A stretch of DNA of 64,000 nucleotides from Nocardioides sp. Soil805 (GTDB lineage: Bacteria; Actinomycetota; Actinomycetes; Propionibacteriales; Nocardioidaceae). Of the stretch, positions 55,237 to 62,845 are shown one piece after another (the first letter of the stretch is position 1; every line of letters starts with the position of its first letter). Position numbers and translations under genes: made by a program. The notes beneath the pieces were generated by a model. That model did not search any database, was not told the DNA's origin, and was given only the letters and a program-made list of their open reading frames with translations. The stretch covers positions 310,001 to 374,000 of the forward strand of contig NZ_LMSU01000002.1 of assembly GCF_001429625.1 (NCBI RefSeq), written 5' to 3'.

Positions 55237-56499
55237 TCACCAGCGGGCGGTGTTGGGCGTGAAGTCCGGCTCGATGGAGCGCATGTAGACGGTGTCCTCG
55301 CGACGGCGTACGCCGCAGGAGAGGTACTGCTCGTGCAGCAGCCCGAGCATGTCCCGGTCGAGCTCGACACCGAGGCCCGGACCGGTCGGGACGGTCACGG
55401 AGCCGGACGAGAAGGACAGCACCCCGGGCTTGATCAGGTCCTGGGTCTTCCACGGGTAGTGCGTGTCGCACGCGTAGGTCAGCGTCGGCGTCGCCGCGGC
55501 CAGGTGGGTCATCGCGGCGAGCGAGACGCCGAGGTGGGAGTTGCTGTGCATCGACAGCCCCAGGCCCCACGTCTCCGCGATCCCCGCCAGCTGCTGCGAG
55601 CGGCGCAGCCCGCCCCACAGGTGGTGGTCGGACAGCACGATCTGCACCGCGTCGGAGGCGATCGCGGGTGGCAGGTGCTCCATGGCGATGACGCACATGT
55701 TGGTCGCGAGCGGCACGTCGGTGCGCGCGGAGACGGCCGCCATCCCGTCGATGCCGGGGGTCGGGTCCTCGAGGTACTCCACGACGCCCTCGAGCCGCGA
55801 GGCGACGGCGACCGAGGTGTCGACGGTCCAGGCCCCGTTGGGGTCGAGCCGCAGGGGCAGGTCGGGGAAGGCATCGCGCAGGGCCTCGATCGCCTCGCAC
55901 TCCTCCGACGGCGGCAGCACGCCGCCCTTGAGCTTGAGCGAGCCGAAGCCCCACCCGTCGACCATCCGGTGCGCCTGCTCGACGAGCTGCGCGGGCGTCA
56001 GCGCCTCGCCCCACTCGTCGTCGGGCAGGCCGGGGTGGCCGGCCCACTTGTAGAAGAGGTAGCCGCTGAACGGCACCCGATCGCGCACCCGGCCCCCGAG
56101 GACCTCGCTCACCGGCCGCCCGGTCTCGTGCCCCTGGAGGTCGATGCAGGCGACCTCGAAGGGGGAGTGGACGGTCTCGACGGCGGACGACACGTCGAGC
56201 ATCCCGCCGAAGGAGGCGCCGGCTCCGCCGGTCTCCCTGCCGAGGACGTCGACGACGGTACGCCGCACGCCGGCGAGGTCGAACGGGTCCAGGCCGGGCA
56301 GGGCGGAGGCCACGGCGGACAGCCGCGCGAGGTGCGCCTCGTCGGCGTACGTCTCCCCGAGCCCGACCAGGCCGGAGTCGGTGTGCACCTCGACGATCGC
56401 GCGCAGCGCCCACGGCTGGTGGACGCCGACGACGTTGAGCAGCGGCGGGTCGGCGAAGGCGACCGGCGTGACGACGACCCGGGAGATCCGCGAGGTCAT
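55237..56499 (-). CDS. gudD: Glucarate dehydratase
   Basis: 420 residues of the glucarate dehydratase branch of the enolase superfamily: KxK in SLKLKGG (about 189-191), Asp in RLDPNGAW, Glu in YLEDPTPG, the ATNMCV loop, LSDHHLWGGL and the His base in MHSNSHLGVS (about 320). It dehydrates D-glucarate (and idarate) to 5-keto-4-deoxy-D-glucarate. It shares the locus with the enolase-family gene at 53039, the TctABC transporter and GntR and LysR regulators. It overlaps the universal stress protein stop by 4 bases. Confidence 0.93.
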   Translation of the reverse strand: MTSRISRVVVTPVAFADPPLLNVVGVHQPWALRAIVEVHTDSGLVGLGETYADEAHLARLSAVASALPGLDPFDLAGVRRTVVDVLGRETGGAGASFGGMLDVSSAVETVHSPFEVACIDLQGHETGRPVSEVLGGRVRDRVPFSGYLFYKWAGHPGLPDDEWGEALTPAQLVEQAHRMVDGWGFGSLKLKGGVLPPSEECEAIEALRDAFPDLPLRLDPNGAWTVDTSVAVASRLEGVVEYLEDPTPGIDGMAAVSARTDVPLATNMCVIAMEHLPPAIASDAVQIVLSDHHLWGGLRRSQQLAGIAETWGLGLSMHSNSHLGVSLAAMTHLAAATPTLTYACDTHYPWKTQDLIKPGVLSFSSGSVTVPTGPGLGVELDRDMLGLLHEQYLSCGVRRREDTVYMRSIEPDFTPNTARW

Positions 56500-56891
56500 C
56501 GGGCGGGCTTGACGGCCAGCACCGGCGCGTCGAGCTCGAGCAGCAGGCGCTGCGCGTCGCTGCCCATGACCAGCTTGCCGACCGGGGAGCGCCGGCGCAG
56601 TCCGATCACGACCAGCCGGGCGCCGGTGCGCTCGATCGCGGTCGAGAAGGCGTCGACGATGTCCGCGCCGTGCTCGGCGTGGTCGACCGACGCGGTGACG
56701 CCGCGCTCGGCGGCCGCGGCGACGAGGCGGGCCTCGGCCTCGGGGCCGACCAGGTTGGCGTCGACGGTGCTGCCCCGCCGCGGGCTGTTGAGGATGACGG
56801 CGTCGTCGCCGTGGGCGGCCGCCTCCACGAGGCCGGCCTCGAGGGCCGCCTCGCCGACGGGGGTGGGCACGTAGCCGATGAGGACGGTCAT
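56496..56891 (-). CDS. Universal stress protein (UspA family)
   Basis: 131 residues. The UspA fold ends with the nucleotide-binding GSDAQRLLLELDAPVLAVK (Gx2Gx9G(S/T)-like). Its ATG overlaps the tctA stop, and its stop overlaps the gudD ATG, so it is the middle of a coupled tctA-usp-gudD stretch. It may coordinate metabolism with stress; no specific role can be read. Confidence 0.88.
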   Translation of the reverse strand: MTVLIGYVPTPVGEAALEAGLVEAAAHGDDAVILNSPRRGSTVDANLVGPEAEARLVAAAAERGVTASVDHAEHGADIVDAFSTAIERTGARLVVIGLRRRSPVGKLVMGSDAQRLLLELDAPVLAVKPAR

Positions 56892-58435
56892 CGCACGCCT
56901 GCTTCCTGGTCGGAGTCGTCCGAGCCGATGGGCTCGGAGGTGGGGGTCACGGGGGTGCGTCGGCGGAACGCCATCTTGACCAGCGGCAGCGCGATCACCA
57001 GCACGATGAAGGCGATGATCGCCCCGGAGATCGGCCGGGTGACGAAGCCCGACGGGTCGCCGTCGAAGATGAGCATGGAGCGGCGGAAGCTCGACTCCAT
57101 CAGCGACCCGAGCACGAAGGCCAGGACCATGGGGCCGGGCTCGAAGCCGGTCTTCTTCATGAGGTAGCCGATGATGCCGAAGGCGATCATCACGAAGATG
57201 TCGAAGACCGAGTTGTTGATCGTGTAGACGCCCAGGATCGTGATGAGGGCGGTGATGGGGGCCAGGATCGCCGGACGCACCCGCAGGATCTTCACGAAGA
57301 TCCCGACCAGCGGGATGCTCAGCACCAGCAGGATCAGGTTGCCGATGTACATCGAGTTGATGACGCCCCAGAACAGGTCCGGACGCTCCTCGATGAGCTG
57401 CGGACCGGGCGTGACGCCGACGACGAGCAGGGCCGCGAACAGCATCGCCATCGACGCGTTGGCCGGGATGCCGATGGTGAGCAGCGGGATGAAGGAGGAG
57501 GTGGCGGCGGCGTTGTTGGCCGACTCCGGACCGGCGACGCCCTCGATGGCACCGCGCCCGAAGCGGGAGGGGTCCTTGGCGACGCGCTTCTCCGCGGCGT
57601 ACGCCGCCAGGGAGGCCATCACGGCACCGCCGCCCGGCAGCACGCCCAGGAAGAAGCCGATGAACGAGCCGCGACCGATCGCGGGGGAGGCCTGCCTGAG
57701 GTCCTTGCGCGAGGGCCAGATGTTGGCGATCGCGGCCGGCACGTGCGGCTTGCCGTGGCGTTCCTCGAGGTTGTAGAGGATCTCGCCGACCCCGAAGAGG
57801 CCCATCGCGACGACGACGAAGTCGATGCCGCTCTGGAGCTGGAGGCTGTCGAAGGTGAAGCGGTTGGCGCTGGTGAAGCTGTCGCTGCCGACGGTGGCGA
57901 GCAGCAGCCCGACCGAGGCCGCGACCAGTGCCTTGATCGTGTTGCCGTTGCCCACCGTGGCGACGAGGAGCACGCCGAGCAGGGCCAGGGCGGCGTACTC
58001 CGGCGGGCCGAAGTCGAGGGCGTAGCTCGCGACGATCGGGCCGAGCAGCGTCAGCCCGATGATCGACACCGTGGCCCCGAAGAAGGAGCCGATCGCGGCG
58101 ATGCCCAGCGCGGTGCCGGCCTTGCCCTGCTTGGCGAGCGCGAAGCCGTCGAAGACGGTCACCACCGAGCTGGCCTCGCCGGGGATGCGGAGCAGCACCG
58201 AGGTGATCGTGCCGCCGTACTGCGCCCCGTAGTAGATGCCGGCGAGCATGATGATCGCCGAGACGGGGTCGTTGGCGTTGTAGGCGATCGGCAGCAGGAT
58301 GGCCATCGTGGCGGCGGGGCCGAGGCCCGGCAGCACGCCGATGAGCATGCCGATCATGACGCCGATGAGGCAGTAGAGCAGGTTGGTCGGTTGCGTCACG
58401 ACCACGAAGCCGTCGAGGAAGGCGTTCCAGTCCAT
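56888..58435 (-). CDS. tctA: Tripartite tricarboxylate transporter, large permease subunit TctA
   Basis: 515 residues with about 12 membrane helices. The conserved TctA blocks are present: LIGVLPGLGPAATMAILLP near residue 34 and FIGFFLGVLPGGGAVMASLAAY near residue 250, both Gly/Pro-rich. TctA forms the conducting part with TctB. It carries organic acids handed over by the lipid-anchored binding protein TctC. Locus context suggests aldarates such as glucarate or galactarate as substrates (inference). Confidence 0.95.
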   Translation of the reverse strand: MDWNAFLDGFVVVTQPTNLLYCLIGVMIGMLIGVLPGLGPAATMAILLPIAYNANDPVSAIIMLAGIYYGAQYGGTITSVLLRIPGEASSVVTVFDGFALAKQGKAGTALGIAAIGSFFGATVSIIGLTLLGPIVASYALDFGPPEYAALALLGVLLVATVGNGNTIKALVAASVGLLLATVGSDSFTSANRFTFDSLQLQSGIDFVVVAMGLFGVGEILYNLEERHGKPHVPAAIANIWPSRKDLRQASPAIGRGSFIGFFLGVLPGGGAVMASLAAYAAEKRVAKDPSRFGRGAIEGVAGPESANNAAATSSFIPLLTIGIPANASMAMLFAALLVVGVTPGPQLIEERPDLFWGVINSMYIGNLILLVLSIPLVGIFVKILRVRPAILAPITALITILGVYTINNSVFDIFVMIAFGIIGYLMKKTGFEPGPMVLAFVLGSLMESSFRRSMLIFDGDPSGFVTRPISGAIIAFIVLVIALPLVKMAFRRRTPVTPTSEPIGSDDSDQEAGVR

Positions 58436-58453
58436 CGGGGTCTCCTCTCTCGA

Positions 58454-58999
58454 TCAGAAGGCGAGCAGGTGGGGCAGCGGGATCTTCAGGCCGTACAGGA
58501 ACAGCAGGTAGAACGCCGCCGTCGTGGCGATGGAGATGACGATCGTGCTGCGCCAGGTCTCGCCGCCGAGGAACCGCAGCCAGACGATGCCGAGCAGGAG
58601 CGCGGGGACCTCGAAGCCGATCGTGGGCAGCAGGAGGGCGAAGACCACGAAGGTCGCGCCTCCGGCCAGGACCAGCAGGCTGGCCCGGGTGAACTTCTCC
58701 GCGTCGTCCAGGGTGCGCCCGACCACGAGCAGCATCACGGCGAGCACCACGATGAGCAGGGACACCGCGAAGGGCCACAGCCCCGGGCCGGGCCGCCGCA
58801 GCGACCCGAGCCCGTAGCCGTAGGAGAGGTACGCCGCCCCCAGTCCGAGGACGAGGACCACGAGCGCCGAGACGACCTGGTACGCCGGGCCGCCGGCGGG
58901 CGGTCGCTCCTCGGCGAGGTCACGGGCGACCTCCGCCTGGAGCTCGGCCAGGATGTCCGGCTCGTCGGCCGTCCGCGTCTCGCGCTCGCTCATGGTCAT
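58454..58999 (-). CDS. tctB: Tripartite tricarboxylate transporter, small subunit TctB
   Basis: 181 residues with a charged cytosolic N-terminus (RETRTADEPDILAELQAEVARD) and four helices. The GYGLGSLRRPGPGLWPF segment and the paired helices near the end match TctB proteins. Start at 58999 or at the nearby ATG at 58993. The gene lies between tctA and tctC. Confidence 0.85.
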   Translation of the reverse strand: MTMSERETRTADEPDILAELQAEVARDLAEERPPAGGPAYQVVSALVVLVLGLGAAYLSYGYGLGSLRRPGPGLWPFAVSLLIVVLAVMLLVVGRTLDDAEKFTRASLLVLAGGATFVVFALLLPTIGFEVPALLLGIVWLRFLGGETWRSTIVISIATTAAFYLLFLYGLKIPLPHLLAF

Positions 59000-59039
59000 C
59001 TCGTCTCGTCGGTCCGGGTGCGGCGGGTGGAGCCTTCGG

Positions 59040-60038
59040 TCAGCTGGCGTCGCCGAGGTCGATGCCGTACTCCTCGACCAGGTCGGCGTACCGCTGCTTG
59101 TCCTCCTCGAGCTGCGCGACCACCTCGTCACCCGTGATCTCCATGGGCGTGAGGTTGTTCTGCTCGTTGAAGGCCTTGTACTCATCGGTCTCGAACGTCG
59201 CCTGCATGGCCTCCGCGATGGCGTCCTGGACGTCCTGCGGCGTGCCCTTGGGGACGGTCATGAAACGGTACTGCGCGACCTCGACGTCGAGGCCCTGCTC
59301 CTGCGCCGTGGGCACGTCGGGGAGGAACTCGACGCGCTCGGGACCGAAGACGCTGAGCGGCACGATCTTGCCGGCCTCGATGTTCTCGATGGCCTCGCCG
59401 ACCTGCAGGCAGGCGGTGTCGACCTGGTTGCCGAGCAGGGCGGTGAGCGCGGGGGCGCCGCCGTCGAAGGGGATCGCCTCGGCGGGGGTGTCGTTGACGT
59501 TGAAGGTCAGCGCGCAGGCGAGCTGCGCGCCGGTGCCGACGCCGGTGGTGCCGTAGGTGACCTTCTTCGTGGCGCCGGCGAGGTCGTCGACGGAGGCGAA
59601 GCCGCTGCCCTTGCTGGCGACGAGCACGTAGTCGTCACGCGAAACGCCCTGGACGACCTCGAAGTCGTCGATGCTGGTGACCTCGTCCTCGCTGACGGCC
59701 AGCGGGGTGATGGCGAACAGCGACGCGTTCTGGACCGAGATCGTGGAGCCGTCGGGCTCGGCCTTGGCCACCTCGGCCGCGGCCAGCGCACCGTTGGCGC
59801 CCTCGCGGTTGATGACCGGGAAGGAGCCGCCGAGCTCGTCGGCGAGGCCCTGCGAGATCTGGCGGCTGATGAGGTCGGAGGAGCCGCCGGCCGAGGCGCC
59901 GACCGGCATCTCGACCGCGCCCGACGGGTACTCGCCGCTGTCGCTGCCGCCACCCGCGGTGTTCTGGACGCCGCCGCAGGCGGTGAGGGCGACGACGGCG
60001 ACGGTGGCGACCGCTCCGAGGCTGAGGTGCTTGCGCAT
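59040..60038 (-). CDS. tctC: Tripartite tricarboxylate transporter substrate-binding lipoprotein TctC
   Basis: 332 residues. The lipobox ALTACGG (Cys 21) follows a basic start and hydrophobic region, so it should be a lipoprotein on the outer face of the membrane. TctC family blocks include PVGASAGGSSDLISRQISQGL, INREGANGALAA and YGTTGVGTGAQLA. AAGGAG lies 7 bases before the ATG. It feeds the TctAB permease. Divergent from the LysR gene, which likely controls it. Confidence 0.94.
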   Translation of the reverse strand: MRKHLSLGAVATVAVVALTACGGVQNTAGGGSDSGEYPSGAVEMPVGASAGGSSDLISRQISQGLADELGGSFPVINREGANGALAAAEVAKAEPDGSTISVQNASLFAITPLAVSEDEVTSIDDFEVVQGVSRDDYVLVASKGSGFASVDDLAGATKKVTYGTTGVGTGAQLACALTFNVNDTPAEAIPFDGGAPALTALLGNQVDTACLQVGEAIENIEAGKIVPLSVFGPERVEFLPDVPTAQEQGLDVEVAQYRFMTVPKGTPQDVQDAIAEAMQATFETDEYKAFNEQNNLTPMEITGDEVVAQLEEDKQRYADLVEEYGIDLGDAS

Positions 60039-60123
60039 GCTGTGCTCCTTGGAATGTGGTGTGACCGCCGACACTAGAGACGCGCGTCGATGCCCGTCCA
60101 AGCCCGATTCGGCATGGAATGAT

Positions 60124-60136
60124 ATGCGCGGCGCAT
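60124..60136. promoter_or_regulatory. Palindromic LysR-type operator candidate
   Basis: The perfect 13-base palindrome ATGCGC-G-GCGCAT at 60124-60136 lies in the tctC/lysR divergent region, just before the LysR start codon. LysR regulators typically bind T-N11-A dyads in such positions. The exact footprint is unverified. Confidence 0.55.
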
Positions 60137-60137
60137 C

Positions 60138-61067
60138 GTGGACTACCCTGACGGGGTGATCACCCTCGACCAGGTGCGCTCCTTCGTGGCGGTCGCCGAG
60201 GAGCTGCACTTCGGCCGCGCCGCCGAGCGGCTGCAGATGACCCAGCCCCCGCTGTCGCGCCAGATCCAGAAGCTGGAGAAGGCGGTGGGCGTCCAGCTGC
60301 TCGAGCGCGACAACCGCCGCGTCGAGCTCACCGGGGCGGGCGCGGCCTTCCTCGACGAGGCCTACCGGCTGCTCAACCTGGTGGAGGGCGCCGGCGATCT
60401 GGCCCGCCGCGTCGACGCGGGCGTCGCGGGCGTCGTACGCCTCGGCTTCACCGCCGTCTCCGCGATCTCCATCCTCGGCCCGCTGCTGCGCCGGTTGACC
60501 GTCGCCCTGCCCGACGTGGAGGTGCTGCTCTCCGAACGCGTGACCCTCGCCCAGGTGGACGGCATCCGTCGCGGCGAGCTCGACATCGGCCTCGCGCGCC
60601 CGCCGTTCGACACCTCGCTGCTGTCGTCGAAGGTCGTTCTGCGCGAGCCGCTGATGGCCGTCGTGCCGGCCGACCACCCGCTGGCCGCGCTCGACCGCCC
60701 GCTGACGCCGCACGACTTCGAGGGCCAGGCCGTGATCGGCTACCACCCCCAGCAGTCGCGCTACTTCCACGAGCTCTCGGTGCGCTTCCTCGCCAACGCG
60801 CACCCGCGCATCGAGCAGCGCGTGCACCAGGTGCTCACCGCGATGCTGCTCGTCGCCGCCGACCGGGGCCTCGCCCTCGCCCCGGCCTCGGCGACCTCGC
60901 TCCAGGTCGAGGGCATCGTCTTCAAGGACCTGGCCCACGGTGGTGGCGACACCCAGCTCGACGCCGATCCCGAGCGTCCCGTCGAGCTGTACGCCGTGTG
61001 GTCGAGCGAGGCCGTCACCCCCGTCGTACGCCGCGTGCTCGACGTGGTCACCCAGGTCGCGGAGTAG
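60138..61067 (+). CDS. LysR family transcriptional regulator
   Basis: 309 residues; the first GTG at 60138 or the GTG at 60156 (304 residues, nearer the family's usual start). The HTH is QVRSFVAVAEELHFGRAAERL and TQPPLSRQIQKLEKAVGVQL. The LysR substrate-binding domain follows. It is divergent from the tctCBA transporter genes and likely activates them in response to a transported acid. Confidence 0.93.
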   Translation: MDYPDGVITLDQVRSFVAVAEELHFGRAAERLQMTQPPLSRQIQKLEKAVGVQLLERDNRRVELTGAGAAFLDEAYRLLNLVEGAGDLARRVDAGVAGVVRLGFTAVSAISILGPLLRRLTVALPDVEVLLSERVTLAQVDGIRRGELDIGLARPPFDTSLLSSKVVLREPLMAVVPADHPLAALDRPLTPHDFEGQAVIGYHPQQSRYFHELSVRFLANAHPRIEQRVHQVLTAMLLVAADRGLALAPASATSLQVEGIVFKDLAHGGGDTQLDADPERPVELYAVWSSEAVTPVVRRVLDVVTQVAE

Positions 61068-61073
61068 CGCTCC

Positions 61074-61460
61074 TCAGCCGAGGAACCAAGTCATCAGCGC
61101 CCTGCCGGACGGCGAGAACAGCCAGGCGAGGATCCCGACCGAGACGGCCGTGCCCACGAGCGCGGGGGCGGCCCGCCGCACGTCCAGCGCGGCGATGCCC
61201 TGCCGGGTGCGGACCGCCGACCACGCCAGGGTGCCGAGCGCGACGGCCGGCCCGACCAGGAAGGTCACCTGACCACCGCGGTGGACCATCGGGTGGGCGG
61301 CCAGGGCCTCGACGCGGTAGGGCAGGGCGAGGAACACGAGGTAGGCCGCGGCGCACGTCAGGGCAGCCAGCAGCGGCGGCCACCCGCCACGCAGCCACGT
61401 CCCGCGGACGGCCGGCGCGACCGACACGTCGATGGGCAGCGGGGTCGCGGGGGTGGTCAC
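61074..61460 (-). CDS. Small membrane protein of unknown function
   Basis: 128 residues from a GTG at 61460; an upstream GTG at 61559 would give 161 and overlap the preceding gene by 20 bases. Three hydrophobic helices are seen: PLLAALTCAAAYLVFLALPY, VTFLVGPAVALGTLAWSAV and ALVGTAVSVGILAWLFS. No family recognised. It lies just downstream of, and in the same orientation as, the glycerophosphotransferase-like gene. Confidence 0.6.
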   Translation of the reverse strand: MTTPATPLPIDVSVAPAVRGTWLRGGWPPLLAALTCAAAYLVFLALPYRVEALAAHPMVHRGGQVTFLVGPAVALGTLAWSAVRTRQGIAALDVRRAAPALVGTAVSVGILAWLFSPSGRALMTWFLG

Positions 61461-61539
61461 GGTGCCGATGCTGGCGCCCAGCAGGACCCCACCGGTCCCA
61501 CTGGAGGCGCGTTTCCCCACAACGGGGGAGGGCAGCAGG

Positions 61540-62679
61540 TCAGGCGGTGATCGCGTCACCGTGCAGCCGGTGGCTCAGCAACCGGTCGCGCAGGGTGACG
61601 AGCTCGGTGACCGCGTCGACGAAACGGGTGGTGCTCTCGCCGACGGCGATGTCGTCGAAGTAGAAGTGCCGCATCGCCAGCCGGGCCAGGTGGTGCTCGT
61701 CGTGGTCGAGCCGTGAGCCGATGAGCTCCGTGAGGCCGGCGACGTTCGACTCGTCGACGACGTCGGCGCAGCGGCTGACCGGCACCTCCAGGCGGAAGCG
61801 GTCCGTGTCCCGGTGCCGGTCGGTGATGAGCAGGGGCGCCTCGGTGCGGAGGTAGAGCCAGTCGAGGCCCACCGAGGACACATCGGTGACCATCGCGTCG
61901 CAGTCGGGCATGACCGCGAGGATGTCGCCGCGCAGGACGCAGGCGTGGCCGGCGTCGGGCTCGCGCTCCACGGCGGCCGCCACCGCCTGCAGGATCGCGA
62001 GGTGGGCCTCCTGCACGGACGGGGTGAGGCTGGTCGTGATCTTGGGGTGCGGCTTGTAGACGAGGCGCACGTCGGGGACCGCCAGGATCGCGTCCACGAC
62101 GCGGGTGCCGATGGTGTCCAGCGACGTGTAGTCGTTGTAGTCGGCGTCGCCCTCCCAGGTGGGCGCGTAGAGGACGGTACGACGCGTGGTCGGCGCCAGC
62201 AGCGACGCCGGGCGCAGGTCGAGCTGGGGCCGGCCGATGCGCACGAGGCGACGGGTGTCGAACTCGAGCAGCCCCTCGACGTGGCGCTGCACCGCTGCCT
62301 CGCCGGCCACGAAGACCCGGTCGTAGGCCTTGGCGTTGTTGCTCGCCATCGACTGCTTGTCGCTCTCGCCGTGGTTGATGTGCGCGTGCAGCATCCGACC
62401 GTCGATGAGCGACTGGAAGTTGAGCATCGAGTTGTTGCAGTAGAGCGCGACCTTGGCGTCGAGCTCGTCGTACAGCGCCGTCAGCTCCGGGAAGGTCGGC
62501 GCGGTGAAGAGGGGGAGCCTCGTGCGCTCGGCCATCAGGGCGGCGACGTCGACGTCGCGGACCACGATCCCCACCGGGTGGTGGGCGTGCAGGGTCTCGA
62601 GGACCTCCAGCCACTGGACCAGCTGGTAGCTGCGGGTGGGGTCGTCCGCGTAGTACGCGAGGACATGGACGTCGTTCAC
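61540..62679 (-). CDS. CDP-glycerol glycerophosphotransferase family protein
   Basis: 379 residues of the TagB/TagF-type GT-B fold: MLHAHINHGESDKQ near residue 97, VLYAPTWEGD near residue 170, RLVYKPHPKI near residue 206 and VTDVSSVGLDWLYL near residue 266. These carry the His/Ser/Asp positions that bind the CDP-polyol phosphate. Known role: adding glycerol- or ribitol-phosphate units to a lipid-linked teichoic or other wall polymer. There is no signal peptide or membrane helix. The polymer is unknown. Divergent from the sensor gene. Confidence 0.88.
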   Translation of the reverse strand: MNDVHVLAYYADDPTRSYQLVQWLEVLETLHAHHPVGIVVRDVDVAALMAERTRLPLFTAPTFPELTALYDELDAKVALYCNNSMLNFQSLIDGRMLHAHINHGESDKQSMASNNAKAYDRVFVAGEAAVQRHVEGLLEFDTRRLVRIGRPQLDLRPASLLAPTTRRTVLYAPTWEGDADYNDYTSLDTIGTRVVDAILAVPDVRLVYKPHPKITTSLTPSVQEAHLAILQAVAAAVEREPDAGHACVLRGDILAVMPDCDAMVTDVSSVGLDWLYLRTEAPLLITDRHRDTDRFRLEVPVSRCADVVDESNVAGLTELIGSRLDHDEHHLARLAMRHFYFDDIAVGESTTRFVDAVTELVTLRDRLLSHRLHGDAITA

Positions 62680-62787
62680 GTACAGATCCTAGGCACCGTG
62701 GCCAGCGCCGGTGGCCGTTTCGACCGCCCGTGACGAGGCCCCCACCGCGCTGTCATGGTCGGCTTGACAGGTTCCGGCGCGCGACGT

Positions 62788-62799
62788 GTGACGCGTCAC
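62788..62799. promoter_or_regulatory. Perfect 12-bp palindrome in the divergent region
   Basis: GTGACGCGTCAC (62788-62799) reads the same on both strands. It lies just before TATGCT, a possible -10 element, in the 166-base region between the glycerophosphotransferase-like gene and the sensor gene. A regulator site is plausible; none is known. Confidence 0.45.
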
Positions 62800-62845
62800 T
62801 ATGCTGGGGGGTCGACGAGTGGGCGGTCGGGAGACCGACACCAGG

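Noticed and set aside
62764..62805. TTGACA/TATGCT promoter for the sensor kinase
   Set aside because: The perfect TTGACA is 30 bases from TATGCT, far beyond the usual 16-18-base spacing.
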